Positions 27,755 through 37,600 of a stretch of DNA of 64,000 nucleotides are shown here, piece after piece. Below the pieces are notes generated by a model. It had not been told where the DNA came from, did not search any database, and was given only the letters and a program-made list of their open reading frames with translations. The DNA is from Bacteroidota bacterium. Its GTDB lineage: Bacteria > Bacteroidota > Bacteroidia > Cytophagales > Cyclobacteriaceae. Within the stretch, counting starts at the first letter, position 1. Every line of letters starts with the position of its first letter. The stretch spans positions 626,361 through 690,360 of the forward strand of contig JAFDYV010000003.1 of NCBI GenBank assembly GCA_018267275.1, given 5' to 3'. A program made the position numbers and the translations under genes.

Positions 27755-28699
27755 ATGGAGGGCACAAGGAAATCAATTTGGGATGAGGTTAAGAGGATCG
27801 ATCTGGTGGACTATTTGGACACGCTAGGGATTCGACCTCAAAAAATACGAAACAACGACTATTGGTATCTCTCGCCTTTCCGCCAGGAGAAAACACCATC
27901 ATTTAAGATCAATCGGAATCAAAATGTATGGTTTGATCACGGATCGGGTGAAGGCGGGACAATCATTGACTTTGGAGCAAAGCTATTTCAGTGCACTTAC
28001 CATGAGTTCATTGAAAAGTTAACAAAGGGTAATTTCCCAGACCTGCCTAAAGCCACGCCAAAACCATCAGCGGATCGGCCGGAAGCAAACAAGCTAGAGA
28101 TCATAAGGGTCTGCGAACTGTCCAACTCTGAGCTAGTCCGGTATTTAAAGGAAAGGGCTATCAACCCAGAGCTGGCCAAACGATACTGTCATGAAGTTGA
28201 ATTCCGGATTGGAAGCCGCAGCTACATAGCCGTTGGATTTGTCAACCGCTCCGGTGGTTATGAACTCCGTAACAGCTGGTTCAAAGGCTCATCCTCACCG
28301 AAGGACATTTCTCTAATATCCACCGGCCAGGACAAAGTTAGTGTACTGGAAGGGTTCATTGATTTTTTATCGGCCTTGCAGATTGAAAACAGGACAATAC
28401 GCCAGCTAACCCATCATTCCGATTTCCTTGTCCTTAACTCGTTGAGGATGGTAAACCGGGCATTGCCAATCATCCATCCTTACGGTCGGGTTAACCTATT
28501 CCTGGATAATGACCTTGCTGCCAATCACGTCAAGGACACTTTGAAGGCAAACGGCATCCTGTATCGGGACGCTTCGCCTCTATATGACAACTCCAAGGAT
28601 TTGAACGAGCACCTGGTATCTACCAAAAGACTCGGACAATCCAAGGATGAAGAACAAACACTTCGACCACATAGAAAATCAAGAGGAATGAGAATGTAG
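27755..28699 (+). CDS. Toprim-domain primase-like protein with degenerate CHC2 domain
   Basis: 314 residues. The N-terminal part has the CHC2 layout (DYLDTLGIRPQKIRNNDYWY, LSPFRQEKTPSFKINRNQN, WFDHGSGEGGTIIDFG), but the cysteines expected in CPFH-type zinc sites are absent. The Toprim core shows the acidic residues: Glu in SVLEGFIDFLSAL and the D-x-D in NLFLDNDLAANHV. Such proteins accompany relaxases in Bacteroidota mobile elements and may prime the transferred strand. The polymerase domain of DnaG is missing, so primase activity is not certain. Confidence 0.85.
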   Translation: MEGTRKSIWDEVKRIDLVDYLDTLGIRPQKIRNNDYWYLSPFRQEKTPSFKINRNQNVWFDHGSGEGGTIIDFGAKLFQCTYHEFIEKLTKGNFPDLPKATPKPSADRPEANKLEIIRVCELSNSELVRYLKERAINPELAKRYCHEVEFRIGSRSYIAVGFVNRSGGYELRNSWFKGSSSPKDISLISTGQDKVSVLEGFIDFLSALQIENRTIRQLTHHSDFLVLNSLRMVNRALPIIHPYGRVNLFLDNDLAANHVKDTLKANGILYRDASPLYDNSKDLNEHLVSTKRLGQSKDEEQTLRPHRKSRGMRM

Positions 28700-28735
28700 A
28701 GTCAAGAATTTCAAATCACTAAAACAATATAGACC

Positions 28736-29422
28736 ATGAAAAAGAAAATCCATTTTATCACACAGGCCAAAGGAGGCTCTGGAAAATCAGTGCTGACGTT
28801 CATGCTCGCAGAGAAGTACAAGAACGCGATGCTTCTTGATCTTGATGATGCAACCACAACGACCATGAAACAATTGGCCTATCGTGATCCTATTAAAGTT
28901 TCATTTCTTGATCGCGAGACTAAGCGCATAGACCGGGGCGCTTTCAACGGCCTTTTCGAAAGCGTAATTGACGCTAAAGAGGATTTGTTCATTGCTGACC
29001 TGGGGGCCAGCGTTGCAGAACAATTGCCAAAATATCTGTCGATGAATGGGATCGAAGTAATTACCGATCTCCTTAATGCAAGTGAGATCCAATTACAGAT
29101 TATCTGCGTGATTGGCGGTGGAAATATATTCAAGGCAACGATGGAATATCTTGTTGAGCTTGTGGCTGCCACCAGTGGAGCCCTTGAAATCGTAATTGCA
29201 CACAATGGATTCTATCCCTGTTCGGATGAACAACAAAATACATTACAGCGTTACGCTGGTCAGAACAATCTGCAGGTGATTCATTTCGACTTGGTGAAGG
29301 ACAAAGGCGAAACTGCCATGCGAACCGTGGAGAATGTATTGAAGGCTGGAAGAGGAATTTCCGGTTTAAGCCCGTTCAGTTCAATCTATTTCAAAAAGCC
29401 AATTGAACAATTAAGTCTCTAA
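28736..29422 (+). CDS. ParA/MinD-like partition ATPase
   Basis: 228 residues. A deviant Walker A motif QAKGGSGKSVLTFML near the N-terminus and DLDDATTTTMKQL and IADLGASVAEQLPKY further on identify the SIMIBI/ParA class. A short C-terminal region follows with no DNA-binding domain. No ParB partner is visible, although the next two small genes could supply an adaptor. In mobilizable elements such ATPases may aid partition or recruitment of the relaxosome. 36 bp after the Toprim gene. Confidence 0.85.
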   Translation: MKKKIHFITQAKGGSGKSVLTFMLAEKYKNAMLLDLDDATTTTMKQLAYRDPIKVSFLDRETKRIDRGAFNGLFESVIDAKEDLFIADLGASVAEQLPKYLSMNGIEVITDLLNASEIQLQIICVIGGGNIFKATMEYLVELVAATSGALEIVIAHNGFYPCSDEQQNTLQRYAGQNNLQVIHFDLVKDKGETAMRTVENVLKAGRGISGLSPFSSIYFKKPIEQLSL

Positions 29423-29432
29423 CCCCGCGACC

Positions 29433-29987
29433 ATGACTACCCAGGAACAGAAGGATCTTCGATCATACTGTGCTTTGCTATTAAATAAGTATGGGTTTCA
29501 TTTTCCACCGGATGATCCGGTCATACCGGCTTTGTACATCATTTACATGCACATGAAATCCAATAACGAAAGTAACGAGGCACTTGCTTCACAGATCAAA
29601 GAATCAATGTCGAAGACCAAGCCAAAAGAATTCCATTTCCACTATCCCGGAGAGGCTTGGAAATTTCGAATGGCAGGTCTTTTCAAATGGTTGCTCAGCG
29701 GTTTGGCTGTTCTTGCTCTGTTGTTGTTTGGTGCATGGCATTGGTCTCGGGTAAATGACGTAGAGGCAGCGAGGGCAATAATCGAACGTTCAGGGAACAT
29801 TGATAAGCTATTCCATCGAGTGCAGAAAAGTGATGATGGAATCTACTTTATCGATTTCACAGCCAGCACGGGAGATTCGGTCAGACACTTTGTCGAGTAT
29901 GAAAAGCTGGACCGAAAAGCAGTTCGCGTTTACGTAGGAAGAGAATCCAAAGAGGAATATAAAAATGGAAAAGAGGCATCTAATTAG
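29433..29987 (+). CDS. Single-pass membrane protein of the mobilizable module
   Basis: 184 residues. A helical N-terminal half (about 1-75), one membrane helix (LLSGLAVLALLLFGAWHW, about 88-105), then about 75 residues with beta character (DGIYFIDFTASTGDSVRHF, VRVYVGRES). It starts 10 bp after the ParA-like gene and overlaps the next gene by 23 bp, so all are translated from one message. I do not recognise a family. The context suggests a partner of the ParA-like ATPase at the membrane. Confidence 0.65.
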   Translation: MTTQEQKDLRSYCALLLNKYGFHFPPDDPVIPALYIIYMHMKSNNESNEALASQIKESMSKTKPKEFHFHYPGEAWKFRMAGLFKWLLSGLAVLALLLFGAWHWSRVNDVEAARAIIERSGNIDKLFHRVQKSDDGIYFIDFTASTGDSVRHFVEYEKLDRKAVRVYVGRESKEEYKNGKEASN

Positions 29988-30276
29988 GTTTTTGAAGCAA
30001 AGTAAGAAAGGGTCTTACAGTGTCCTCGTGCAAGCATATCAGGAACTGATTGCTTCAATGCCCATTGTGATGGCGATAGAAATCATTCAGGAGGACTTGC
30101 AGAAAGATACTGGAGAGCGAATTAAACTCAACTATTTCAGCATGGCCAGGGCTGTTGCAAGATTCAAAAAGAAGAACCCACAGGCGGCCACTCGAAAGCA
30201 AATTCAGTTTAAGGATGCACACGAAACAGATGATGTTCAATCAAGTCCAGGGAGATTCAAAATAAAGCAAGGATGA
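29965..30276 (+). CDS. Small basic helical protein of the mobilizable module
   Basis: 103 residues, lysine/arginine-rich and mostly helical (HLIRFLKQSKKGSYSVL, LNYFSMARAVARFKKK), ending RFKIKQG. Overlaps the membrane-protein gene by 23 bp. It could be a DNA-binding accessory factor. No family recognised. The composition and overlap argue that it is real. Confidence 0.6.
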   Translation: MEKRHLIRFLKQSKKGSYSVLVQAYQELIASMPIVMAIEIIQEDLQKDTGERIKLNYFSMARAVARFKKKNPQAATRKQIQFKDAHETDDVQSSPGRFKIKQG

Positions 30277-30376
30277 TTGAGCATCATCAAATAATGTTCA
30301 ATAGTATTCAAGATTATTCATGACAAATACAATGAAATGCAGAAAAGATCAATGGACAGAAATGCTTAGTAAGCTC

Positions 30377-30417
30377 GGAGCAAGCCATGTTTTCGCTACG
30401 CGAAAACGGCTTGCTCC
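30377..30417. other. Candidate origin of transfer (nested inverted repeats before mobC)
   Basis: Two nested perfect inverted repeats: outer GGAGCAAGCC (30377..30386) / GGCTTGCTCC (30408..30417), inner TTTTCGC (30390..30396) / GCGAAAA (30400..30406). It lies 31 bp before mobC in a 171-bp gap that also holds several degenerate TATTCAAGATTATTCA-like direct repeats (30288-30325). Position, symmetry and lack of a T run fit an oriT better than a terminator. The nick site cannot be read from sequence alone. Confidence 0.6.
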
Positions 30418-30447
30418 TTGATCCACTGCGTTCGATTTTGAAAAGTT

Positions 30448-30804
30448 ATGGGAAGACCGAGAATAAACGATCGTGAAAAAAGACAGGTACAGGTGAATAT
30501 CCGGCTGACAACTGATGAAAATAACAAAGTGAATGAGTTTGCATCAGCCTGCGGATTAAGCTCAGCCAACTGGATACGTGCTAAAATCTTTACAGGAAAA
30601 TTCCCTGTCGTAAAGATGTCTCCGTTAGATACTTCTTTATACCTGGAGCTCAAAAAGATTGGTGTTAACTTGAACCAGGTAACCCACAAAATCAATGCTG
30701 GAGAGTTTCCAAAGGAATACCTAGTGCGACAACTTGAGTTAGCTGAACTGCTAAGGAATATCATTAACCTATTGACTCATGACCGGCAACCAGATCAAGG
30801 GTAA
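30448..30804 (+). CDS. mobC: MobC-like relaxosome accessory protein
   Basis: 118 residues. A ribbon-helix-helix-like N-terminus (RQVQVNIRLTTDENNKVNEF, then LSSANWIRAKIF) and the family signature LKKIGVNLNQVTHKIN identify a MobC-type protein that helps the relaxase open oriT. Its 3' end overlaps the relaxase gene by 26 bp, which is typical of mobC-mobA pairs. The candidate oriT lies immediately upstream. Confidence 0.9.
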   Translation: MGRPRINDREKRQVQVNIRLTTDENNKVNEFASACGLSSANWIRAKIFTGKFPVVKMSPLDTSLYLELKKIGVNLNQVTHKINAGEFPKEYLVRQLELAELLRNIINLLTHDRQPDQG

Positions 30805-31786
30805 GGGATTTCGCGGGGCGCTAAGATATAACTTGGAGAAAGTCAATAAAGACGTAGCTGAAATTCTCGACCATTCCTTTGCTTCCACGTTTGAAAGAAC
30901 AATCATGAAGGAAATACAGATGGTGAAAGTGCTACGCCCGAACCTTCAAAAGTATTTCTATCATACATCGATCAACTTCCCGCCCGGAGAGGATTTACCA
31001 AACGATAAGATGAAACAAATCGGACTCGACTATCTTGAAGCAAATGGATTTACGCAGCATCAATTCATCATGTTCCGGCACTATGATGCGGATCATCCAC
31101 ATCTTCACATCCTTGTTAACCGGATTGGCTATGATGGATCAGTGGTAAGTGATAGCAATGATTTCGCTCGTAGCGAAAAAATACTTCGTGAATTGGAGAG
31201 CAAATATAATCTTACCCAAGTCCCATCAAGTAAAGAGGCAAAGATGCGAGCCATCACGAAGGATGAACTGGAAATGATTAAGCGCACTAATACTCCCTCG
31301 CATAAGGTGAAACTTCAAGGCATTGTTCGGAAAATTCTTCAGGACAAACCGAGGCTAACCACGGAGGAATTTATCAAAGCACTTCATCGCAATATGGTCG
31401 ATGTTCTGTTCAACCAGGCATCGACCGGCTATGTTAGTGGCATATCGTATCAATACAAGGGAGTGATTATTAAGGGAGCCAAGCTTGGAGATGATTTTAA
31501 GTGGGGTTCAATCAAGAATAAAATCAACTATGATCAGGAAAGAGATCGGGAAGTGATTCAGCAAATAAATGCTAAATCAAAATTTGGCAAAGGGCTATCC
31601 GCTCAACAAGACGACAGACGGTTGTGCAAGACTCCGGAATCGTCAAAGAACCTCATTCCGACATCTCTATCAGATGGCCACTACCTTGAAGATCTTATCC
31701 GTGCAGATTCCCAACCGGAAATTAATATTGAAAGGGCTTTGAAACTGAGAAAAAAGAAAAAGGGCAGGAGAGGTTTGAGACGCTAG
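30779..31786 (+). CDS. mobA: Relaxase/mobilization nuclease (MobA/VirD2, MOBP-type)
   Basis: 335 residues. The relaxase fold is seen in GFRGALRYNLEK (candidate catalytic Tyr17), YHTSINFPPGEDL and the three-histidine metal site HYDADHPHLHILVNRI. The remainder is basic and ends in a lysine/arginine-rich tail (LRKKKKGRRGLRR). It would nick oriT and pilot the strand through a host conjugation system. No type IV secretion genes are in the window. Full length for the smaller Bacteroidota relaxases. Confidence 0.9.
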   Translation: MTGNQIKGKGFRGALRYNLEKVNKDVAEILDHSFASTFERTIMKEIQMVKVLRPNLQKYFYHTSINFPPGEDLPNDKMKQIGLDYLEANGFTQHQFIMFRHYDADHPHLHILVNRIGYDGSVVSDSNDFARSEKILRELESKYNLTQVPSSKEAKMRAITKDELEMIKRTNTPSHKVKLQGIVRKILQDKPRLTTEEFIKALHRNMVDVLFNQASTGYVSGISYQYKGVIIKGAKLGDDFKWGSIKNKINYDQERDREVIQQINAKSKFGKGLSAQQDDRRLCKTPESSKNLIPTSLSDGHYLEDLIRADSQPEINIERALKLRKKKKGRRGLRR

Positions 31787-31866
31787 ATTTCACTTCTGAA
31801 ATATCTTGATCAAATTTTTCACAATCCCAAAATTAATTCTCTCGCAAAGATGCTTAGGGTGGCACA

Positions 31867-32076
31867 CTAAAGGAGTGAGCCCAAAAGCTTGCCGGCATAA
31901 ACGGTTTCCCCCTTCCATTCCTTCGTCATTTTTGACCGGTACAACGTTCGAATACCAATTATTAAAAGAGCCGAGATAATAATTAGATGATAAGTTATCA
32001 TCATTTTTGGACGGCTGATCAATAGAAATCCCATTATCGGGTTTTCATACATTTTGTATTTCTTTTGTGTACTCAT
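31867..32076 (-). CDS. Small membrane protein, distal gene of the first efflux operon
   Basis: 69 residues with one clear membrane helix (MITYHLIIISALLIIGI) and basic ends. It starts 15 bp after the stop of the preceding small gene in the same orientation. No family recognised. Its reality rests on spacing and on the hydrophobic segment; it could be spurious. Confidence 0.4.
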   Translation of the reverse strand: MSTQKKYKMYENPIMGFLLISRPKMMITYHLIIISALLIIGIRTLYRSKMTKEWKGETVYAGKLLGSLL

Positions 32077-32091
32077 GTCAATGCGTTTTAA

Positions 32092-32322
32092 TTATTTAAT
32101 CAATTTTTCTATGATATAAGCTGGAACCTGGGCTGAATATGCATCTTCATCATTAAGTTGATTTTTGGTAACAAGTTCCAAATCGAAGATTAGCCCCAAT
32201 ACAAATACCTGATCCACTTTTAGGTCTTTGTAGAAGTTATCATATTTTCTTCGCCCCAATAAAGTGATCTTATAGAGGTGAAAAACACCTATGATTTTAC
32301 GGAGTTTAGAATAGCGTTCCAT
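32092..32322 (-). CDS. Hypothetical 76-residue protein
   Basis: Begins MERYSKLRKIIGVFHLYKIT and is rich in charged and aromatic residues, with no membrane segment. It starts 7 bp after the patatin stop, so it is probably in the efflux/patatin operon. No family recognised. Confidence 0.5.
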   Translation of the reverse strand: MERYSKLRKIIGVFHLYKITLLGRRKYDNFYKDLKVDQVFVLGLIFDLELVTKNQLNDEDAYSAQVPAYIIEKLIK

Positions 32323-32329
32323 CGCTTCA

Positions 32330-33195
32330 TTATAATTTCAAATACTTTGTTATTTGTTCACTGGCAACCATTTCCCCTATTTTTATCAGTTCATCTGCTT
32401 TATGAAAGTCGAAGGTAATGGCCGAATCATTAGGGATATTAATTAAGATATCTGGTTGGTATCTTTCAATCTGCTGTCTGGCAATTTTATGTATCATAGC
32501 AGAAGTGGTTGCGGTTAACATAGAATAATAACCTAAACTTCCTTTATCTCCTGATGAAACCAGTTTGGCCATATTTTTCATGAGGCCATTAAGCTGGTTA
32601 TCGTTCGAATTGTTATTTGGCAAAACATTTTTGTTTAATTCAATTGTTTTATCTCCATATAGATTTACCACAACAAGAATATCATCCTGTTTACGTTCTA
32701 CATACTCAATGGGAACCGGATTTAATACCCCCCATCTACCAGCAATAAGTTCTTATACATAACAGGTGTAAAAACGGTTGGAATTGCTACCGATGCCCGA
32801 ATAGCCTCATAAAAACTACCCGATTTAAAAATCATTTCGCGTTCGTTCAGCAGATCAGTAGCGACAGCCGCAAAAGGAATACTCATCTCCTCAATGTTCA
32901 TGTCGGGGATAAATGTTTTCATCTTGTCAAATACTTTATCCCCTTTCAGTAACCCGGAGGTTGAGAAAGCAAAATCCAAAAGTCCCCAGATTACCGGTCG
33001 GTTTATTGTTTTTACCCAATAGGTGTATTCGGGCAATTTACCCATCGCGTGAAGTCCGCCAACAACAGCACCTATAGAAGATCCCGAAATAGAATATATT
33101 TCAAACCCTTGTTTCTCCAATTCATTAATAGCACCAATATGAGCCAGCCCTCTTGAGCCGCCACTTGATAATACTAATGATACTTTCCTTTTCAT
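32330..33195 (-). pseudogene. Patatin-like phospholipase, frameshifted at the catalytic DGG motif
   Basis: The N-terminal 157 residues hold the oxyanion loop SSGGSRGLAHIGA and the nucleophile GSSIG of RssA-type patatins and reach LLVDGG. There the frame runs to a premature stop. The frame needed to continue (LNPVPIEYVERKQDD and about 120 residues to ITKYLKL) is one base away. On the coding strand the break is in a run of six G (32728..32733); seven G would give VDGGVLNPVP and a normal 288-residue protein. A homopolymer slip is therefore the likely cause: a real mutation, a phase-variable tract or a sequencing error. Downstream of the TolC gene in the efflux operon. Confidence 0.88.
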
Positions 33196-33280
33196 CTTTT
33201 AAAATTCATTATTTAATTTCTATTCTATAATTAATCCAGATGTTTAGTCAATTCTACTTTTGAGTAAAAATAGCATTGCT

Positions 33281-34651
33281 TTAACGCATGTTCTTATCCT
33301 CTCTACTGATACCGGTAACTTGTAAATAGGTTGATATTGCCAGTTGATATTGAGTTTTTGCTTCAATCAATTTATCAGCAGTTTCTGTTTTTAGTGCTTG
33401 TGCTTCCAGTAAGTCGGAAAGGGTTACAATACCACTGTTATAACTGGTTTGCATTACTTTCAGATTCTCATCAGTTTGCTGTACAGTTTCTTCCATCATT
33501 ATAATTTGACGATACGATTCGTTTACATCTGTCCAGGCTTTTTCCATCTGAAGCTTTAATAAACCTTTGGTGTCATTGAAAGTGTTCTCGGCTATTTGTT
33601 CCTTGATTTTACCTTCTTTGATGGCGTGCGAGCCTCCCCACCAATCGGAAATAGGTATAGATACCGTGCCATAAATCAAACCATTGGTAGTAGTATTGGT
33701 TCCTTCGTAATAGCTATTGAAGGAATAACCAGCAGCGCCTACAGCTACCTGTGGCATATAATCACCTCTTTTCATTTTAGTTTGTAACTGCTCTGCTTTT
33801 ACCGATTGCTGCAACAACTGATATTCTGTCCGGTTTGGTAATGCAGTTTCGATATCGGTATAAAAAGTGCTTGGCAATTGTATGTTTTGCAAATCTTCCA
33901 GCACTACCAGGGCTGAGTCATACACTATACCGATGGTTTGACAGAACTGCCTGATCGCTAACTGTTTGCCGCTTTGCAGTTTACTTTTATTGGTTCGAAG
34001 TTCACTTTGCTTTATCTGTACTTTCAACGCATCGTTTTTAATAATTAACCCTGATTTGTAAGCATCATTTACTTGCTTGCTAATATCATTTAACAACGCT
34101 TCATATTGTGCGATGGTCTTTTCTTTTTCCTGAAGCACTACAATCTGCCAGTATTGTTGTTCCGTTTTTAAAAGGGTTTCCTGTTGACTTAATTGTTGTT
34201 GCTTCTCTTTTACGTCAACTCCCAATTGGGCGAGTTTATTTCCGTTGATGATTTTTCCGCCAACAAAAATGGGTTGGGTTATATTGAGTAATCCAACCGT
34301 TGCCCTATCTAAAAGCTGTAGGTTTAAACCCGGAAAATAAGCAAACTCCGTAGCCGTTGCGAGGTTAGCCGGATTACCATCATATACTGGCAAATTTCCT
34401 CCCGGCATATTGAATTTAATGATGGGGTCCATTGCACGCATACCAAACGCTGTTGCACTTACTTTAGGAAAGTAGTTGGTAAAGGCATTTTTCTTTACCT
34501 CCAGTGCCGCCTCCATTTCCAATGCGCTGTTTTTAATGTGCACATTATTTTTAATCGCCAACTCTTTACTTTCTTGTAAGCTCAGCGTTGTCTGACTGTA
34601 TCCTTCTGTTATGAGAAATAAAGCGGCAGCTATGATGATTGTCTTTTTCAT
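33281..34651 (-). CDS. TolC-family outer membrane efflux protein (first RND system)
   Basis: 456 residues with a signal peptide (MKKTIIIAAALFLITEGYSQ). Long helical repeats of the outer-membrane efflux protein family occupy both halves, e.g. LQESKELAIKNNVHIKNSAL at the start and YNSGIVTLSDLLEAQALK near the end, the usual internal duplication. It follows the RND permease by 11 bp and would form the exit duct of that pump. Confidence 0.9.
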   Translation of the reverse strand: MKKTIIIAAALFLITEGYSQTTLSLQESKELAIKNNVHIKNSALEMEAALEVKKNAFTNYFPKVSATAFGMRAMDPIIKFNMPGGNLPVYDGNPANLATATEFAYFPGLNLQLLDRATVGLLNITQPIFVGGKIINGNKLAQLGVDVKEKQQQLSQQETLLKTEQQYWQIVVLQEKEKTIAQYEALLNDISKQVNDAYKSGLIIKNDALKVQIKQSELRTNKSKLQSGKQLAIRQFCQTIGIVYDSALVVLEDLQNIQLPSTFYTDIETALPNRTEYQLLQQSVKAEQLQTKMKRGDYMPQVAVGAAGYSFNSYYEGTNTTTNGLIYGTVSIPISDWWGGSHAIKEGKIKEQIAENTFNDTKGLLKLQMEKAWTDVNESYRQIIMMEETVQQTDENLKVMQTSYNSGIVTLSDLLEAQALKTETADKLIEAKTQYQLAISTYLQVTGISREDKNMR

Positions 34652-34662
34652 TCTAAAGAATT

Positions 34663-37600
34663 TTAAACAGTTGATTTCTTAAGTGATAGATGATACAGCG
34701 CAGGCAGTACATACAAGGTAAGTATCATGGATATCAGCAGGCCAAAGCAAACTACAGCACCTAAAGGCCCCCAAAGCGAAGAGCCACTCACAATCATCGG
34801 CACCACGCCAACGGCAGCCGCAAATGAAGTGAGAAAAATCGGGCGCATTCTACGCTTACCGGCAGCCAGGGCTGCTTCCGCTAACGGCATACTGTTCTTG
34901 TTGCGTAACTCTTCAGCATAATCAATCAGGATAATGCCATTGCGCACCACGATACCCATGAGGCTCATTATTCCCAGGAAGGAGGTAAGCCCAAAAGGAT
35001 AACCAGTAAGTACTAAACCCATAGCCGCACCCAGAAAACTTAAAGGCATGGTCAGCATCACTAAAAAAACCAACCTCGATCGCTTAAACTGAAACAACAG
35101 AATAAAATAAATCAGTATAACACCCGCCAGCATGGCTTTGCTCAACGGTGTATAATTTTCCAATTCACTTTCCTCCTCACCGCCATACGTGAGTTGAACA
35201 GCGGACCCTGTTTTTATTTTATTGATTTCCGGTTTTAGTTCAGCTAATATTTTATACGGTAGCATCTCTCTTTTTACATCTGCCCGCACGGTAATGGTGC
35301 GTACACCATTCCTACGAATGATTTGTCCCTCGCTCCAGTCATTGGTGGTGGTAGTTACCTGTCGCACAGGAACAGTAGTGTTCAAAAACAGCGATGTTAC
35401 ATTTTGGTTTTCAATATCATCAAAGCCGTCTCTTTTATCGGTTGGATTAATGACTTTCACATCCACCGGATAATCGCCTTCCCAAACAGTGCCGATTGGA
35501 ATTCCAGAGAAACCGGAAGCGATGGATGATGCGATTACCCCTCGGGTTAACCCTAAGCGGTTGGCGAGTTCATCATTCACATCTACACGCACACCCTGTC
35601 TTTTATTAAGATAATCCGTACGTGCCCATATTACAGCATCGTTTTGTTGCATTATACTTTTTACATTTTCAGCTATGGCTTTTATGGAATCAATGTTGTT
35701 ACCGGAAATCCGTACTTCAATCGGAGCGGTCGTACTAAGCATATCCAATTGTTTCATACGTACATAGGCATTTGGAAAAGCATTGCGCTTGGTTTTCTCA
35801 TACTCACTGAGTAAGGCCAAGGCATCCTCGGCTGTTTTAGTATTCACAACAAGTTGTGCGTAATTTTTTGATGGAAAATTAGGTGCGTAGGTGGTGTGGA
35901 AACGTGGTGAACTGGTACCCATGAAGGAGGCCACATTAATCACCCGACTATCGCTCATGAGCAATACCTCCATACTATCGGCAACAGCAACTGTTTGGGC
36001 AAGGGTGTATCCTTCCGGTAGATAAATTTCTACGGCAAACTGATTCCTCTCCACTTTTGGAAATAACTGTCGTGGCAGCAGCGCCATGATTGCTCCGCCT
36101 AACACAATGGAAATCAAGCCAACCAGCATGGTCAGCTTTGGGTTTCTGAAGGCACTTTCGAGTGTACTGTTATAAAACTGTTGCACCCAGTCGAGTAGTG
36201 ATTTTTTGCTGGCTTTTGCTTCTTCCGATTCTCCTTTCCTGACTCCTTTTTTGATAAATACATAGCTCATGTAAGGGACAAGAAAGTAAGCCACCAGCAT
36301 AGATGTAAACAAGGCCACACCAATGGTAACAGGCAAAGAACCAACAAAATCACCAGTCATTCCCGATAGAAAAAACACTAATGGAATATAGGTGGCGATA
36401 ATGGCGAGGGTAGCAGAAAATACAGGAACGAAAAGTTCTGAGGCACTTTTCCAGGCAGCATCCCAGGGTGTAGCACCATGATCTAATTTTTCTACGTGAC
36501 TGTCAATAACAACAATGGCATTATCCACCACCATGCCTAACACTACTATCAATCCTGCCAGGGAAACGGTGTGTAGTTCAACACCTAATAAATATAAAAT
36601 GCCTACGGTTATAAAAATGGTAATGGGTATCGTTACTCCGGCAACCGCAGCTACCCGTAAAGGCAGTAAGAACATCGTAACGATGATCACAGCAATAATA
36701 GCAATGAAAAATTCTTGCAGGAAATGAATAATGGAACGATCTACGGCTGTAGGCATATCAGCAATCTTATCCATGTTTACATCAGAAGAAATTTTTTTCC
36801 GGATAGAAACGAGTGATTGATCCACCTGTTTTCCAAAATCGACAATGTTGTTGCCAGGTTGCATTTCCAGTGATACCAGCAGACTTTTTGCCCCATTGTT
36901 TTTTATGAAGGAGTCGGGTTCCTTATATTTTCTAACTACCGTAGCTATATCCTTCACACGGATGATATTGCCCGTAGGATCGGCATACACAATTTGGTTT
37001 TTAATGTCTTCTTCCGATTTGAAATTTGCAGGAATATGTATCGGTGTAATCAGTTCTGAATTATTGAGTTCGCCACCGTAATACACAGCACCCTCTAATT
37101 GCATGGCGGCAAGCACCGTAATAGGACGCACACCGTAATAAGCCAGTTTTGCATTATCGAGATAAATGGCTATCTGTTCCTGTTGAAGTCCGTAGTGTTT
37201 TACTTTAGAAACAGCCTTTATTTTTCGAAATTCCGTTTCGATAATTTTCAATTCTTTCTCCAGCTCTTTATAGGTTTTGCTTTCTGATTGTATGGTAAGT
37301 AGCAAAGCGGCTGTATCGCCAAAATCATTGTTGGCAATCAGCGCAAGTACCTGCGGTGGCAACTGTAATTTTAATTCACTGAGGCCGAATTTTATTTTAT
37401 CCCAAAAACCATCAGGGTCTTTTACGTTGTTGTTTACCTCCACAAACACAACCAACATTCCTTCCCTGGATATGGAATAGGTTTTCTCCCGGTTTACTTC
37501 TTTAAAACCGTAAAGAAAACTTTCCACTTTGGTGGCTAATTGGTCTTCCACCTGTTCGGAAGTAGCCCCCGGAAATACACCAATGATCAATCCCTGTCGA

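Larger units (their letters stand above)
27755..31786 (+). mobile_element. Mobilizable-element module (primase, ParA-like, two unknowns, oriT candidate, MobC, relaxase)
   Basis: Six consecutive plus-strand genes form a coherent mobilization and maintenance set of the kind found in Bacteroidota integrative/mobilizable elements. I found no integrase, excisionase, mating-pore genes or direct-repeat ends near 27.6 or 31.8 kb. It is therefore either a remnant, or part of a larger island that is mobilized in trans and whose recombinase lies elsewhere (the serine recombinase at the right edge of the window is a possible candidate). Confidence 0.75.
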
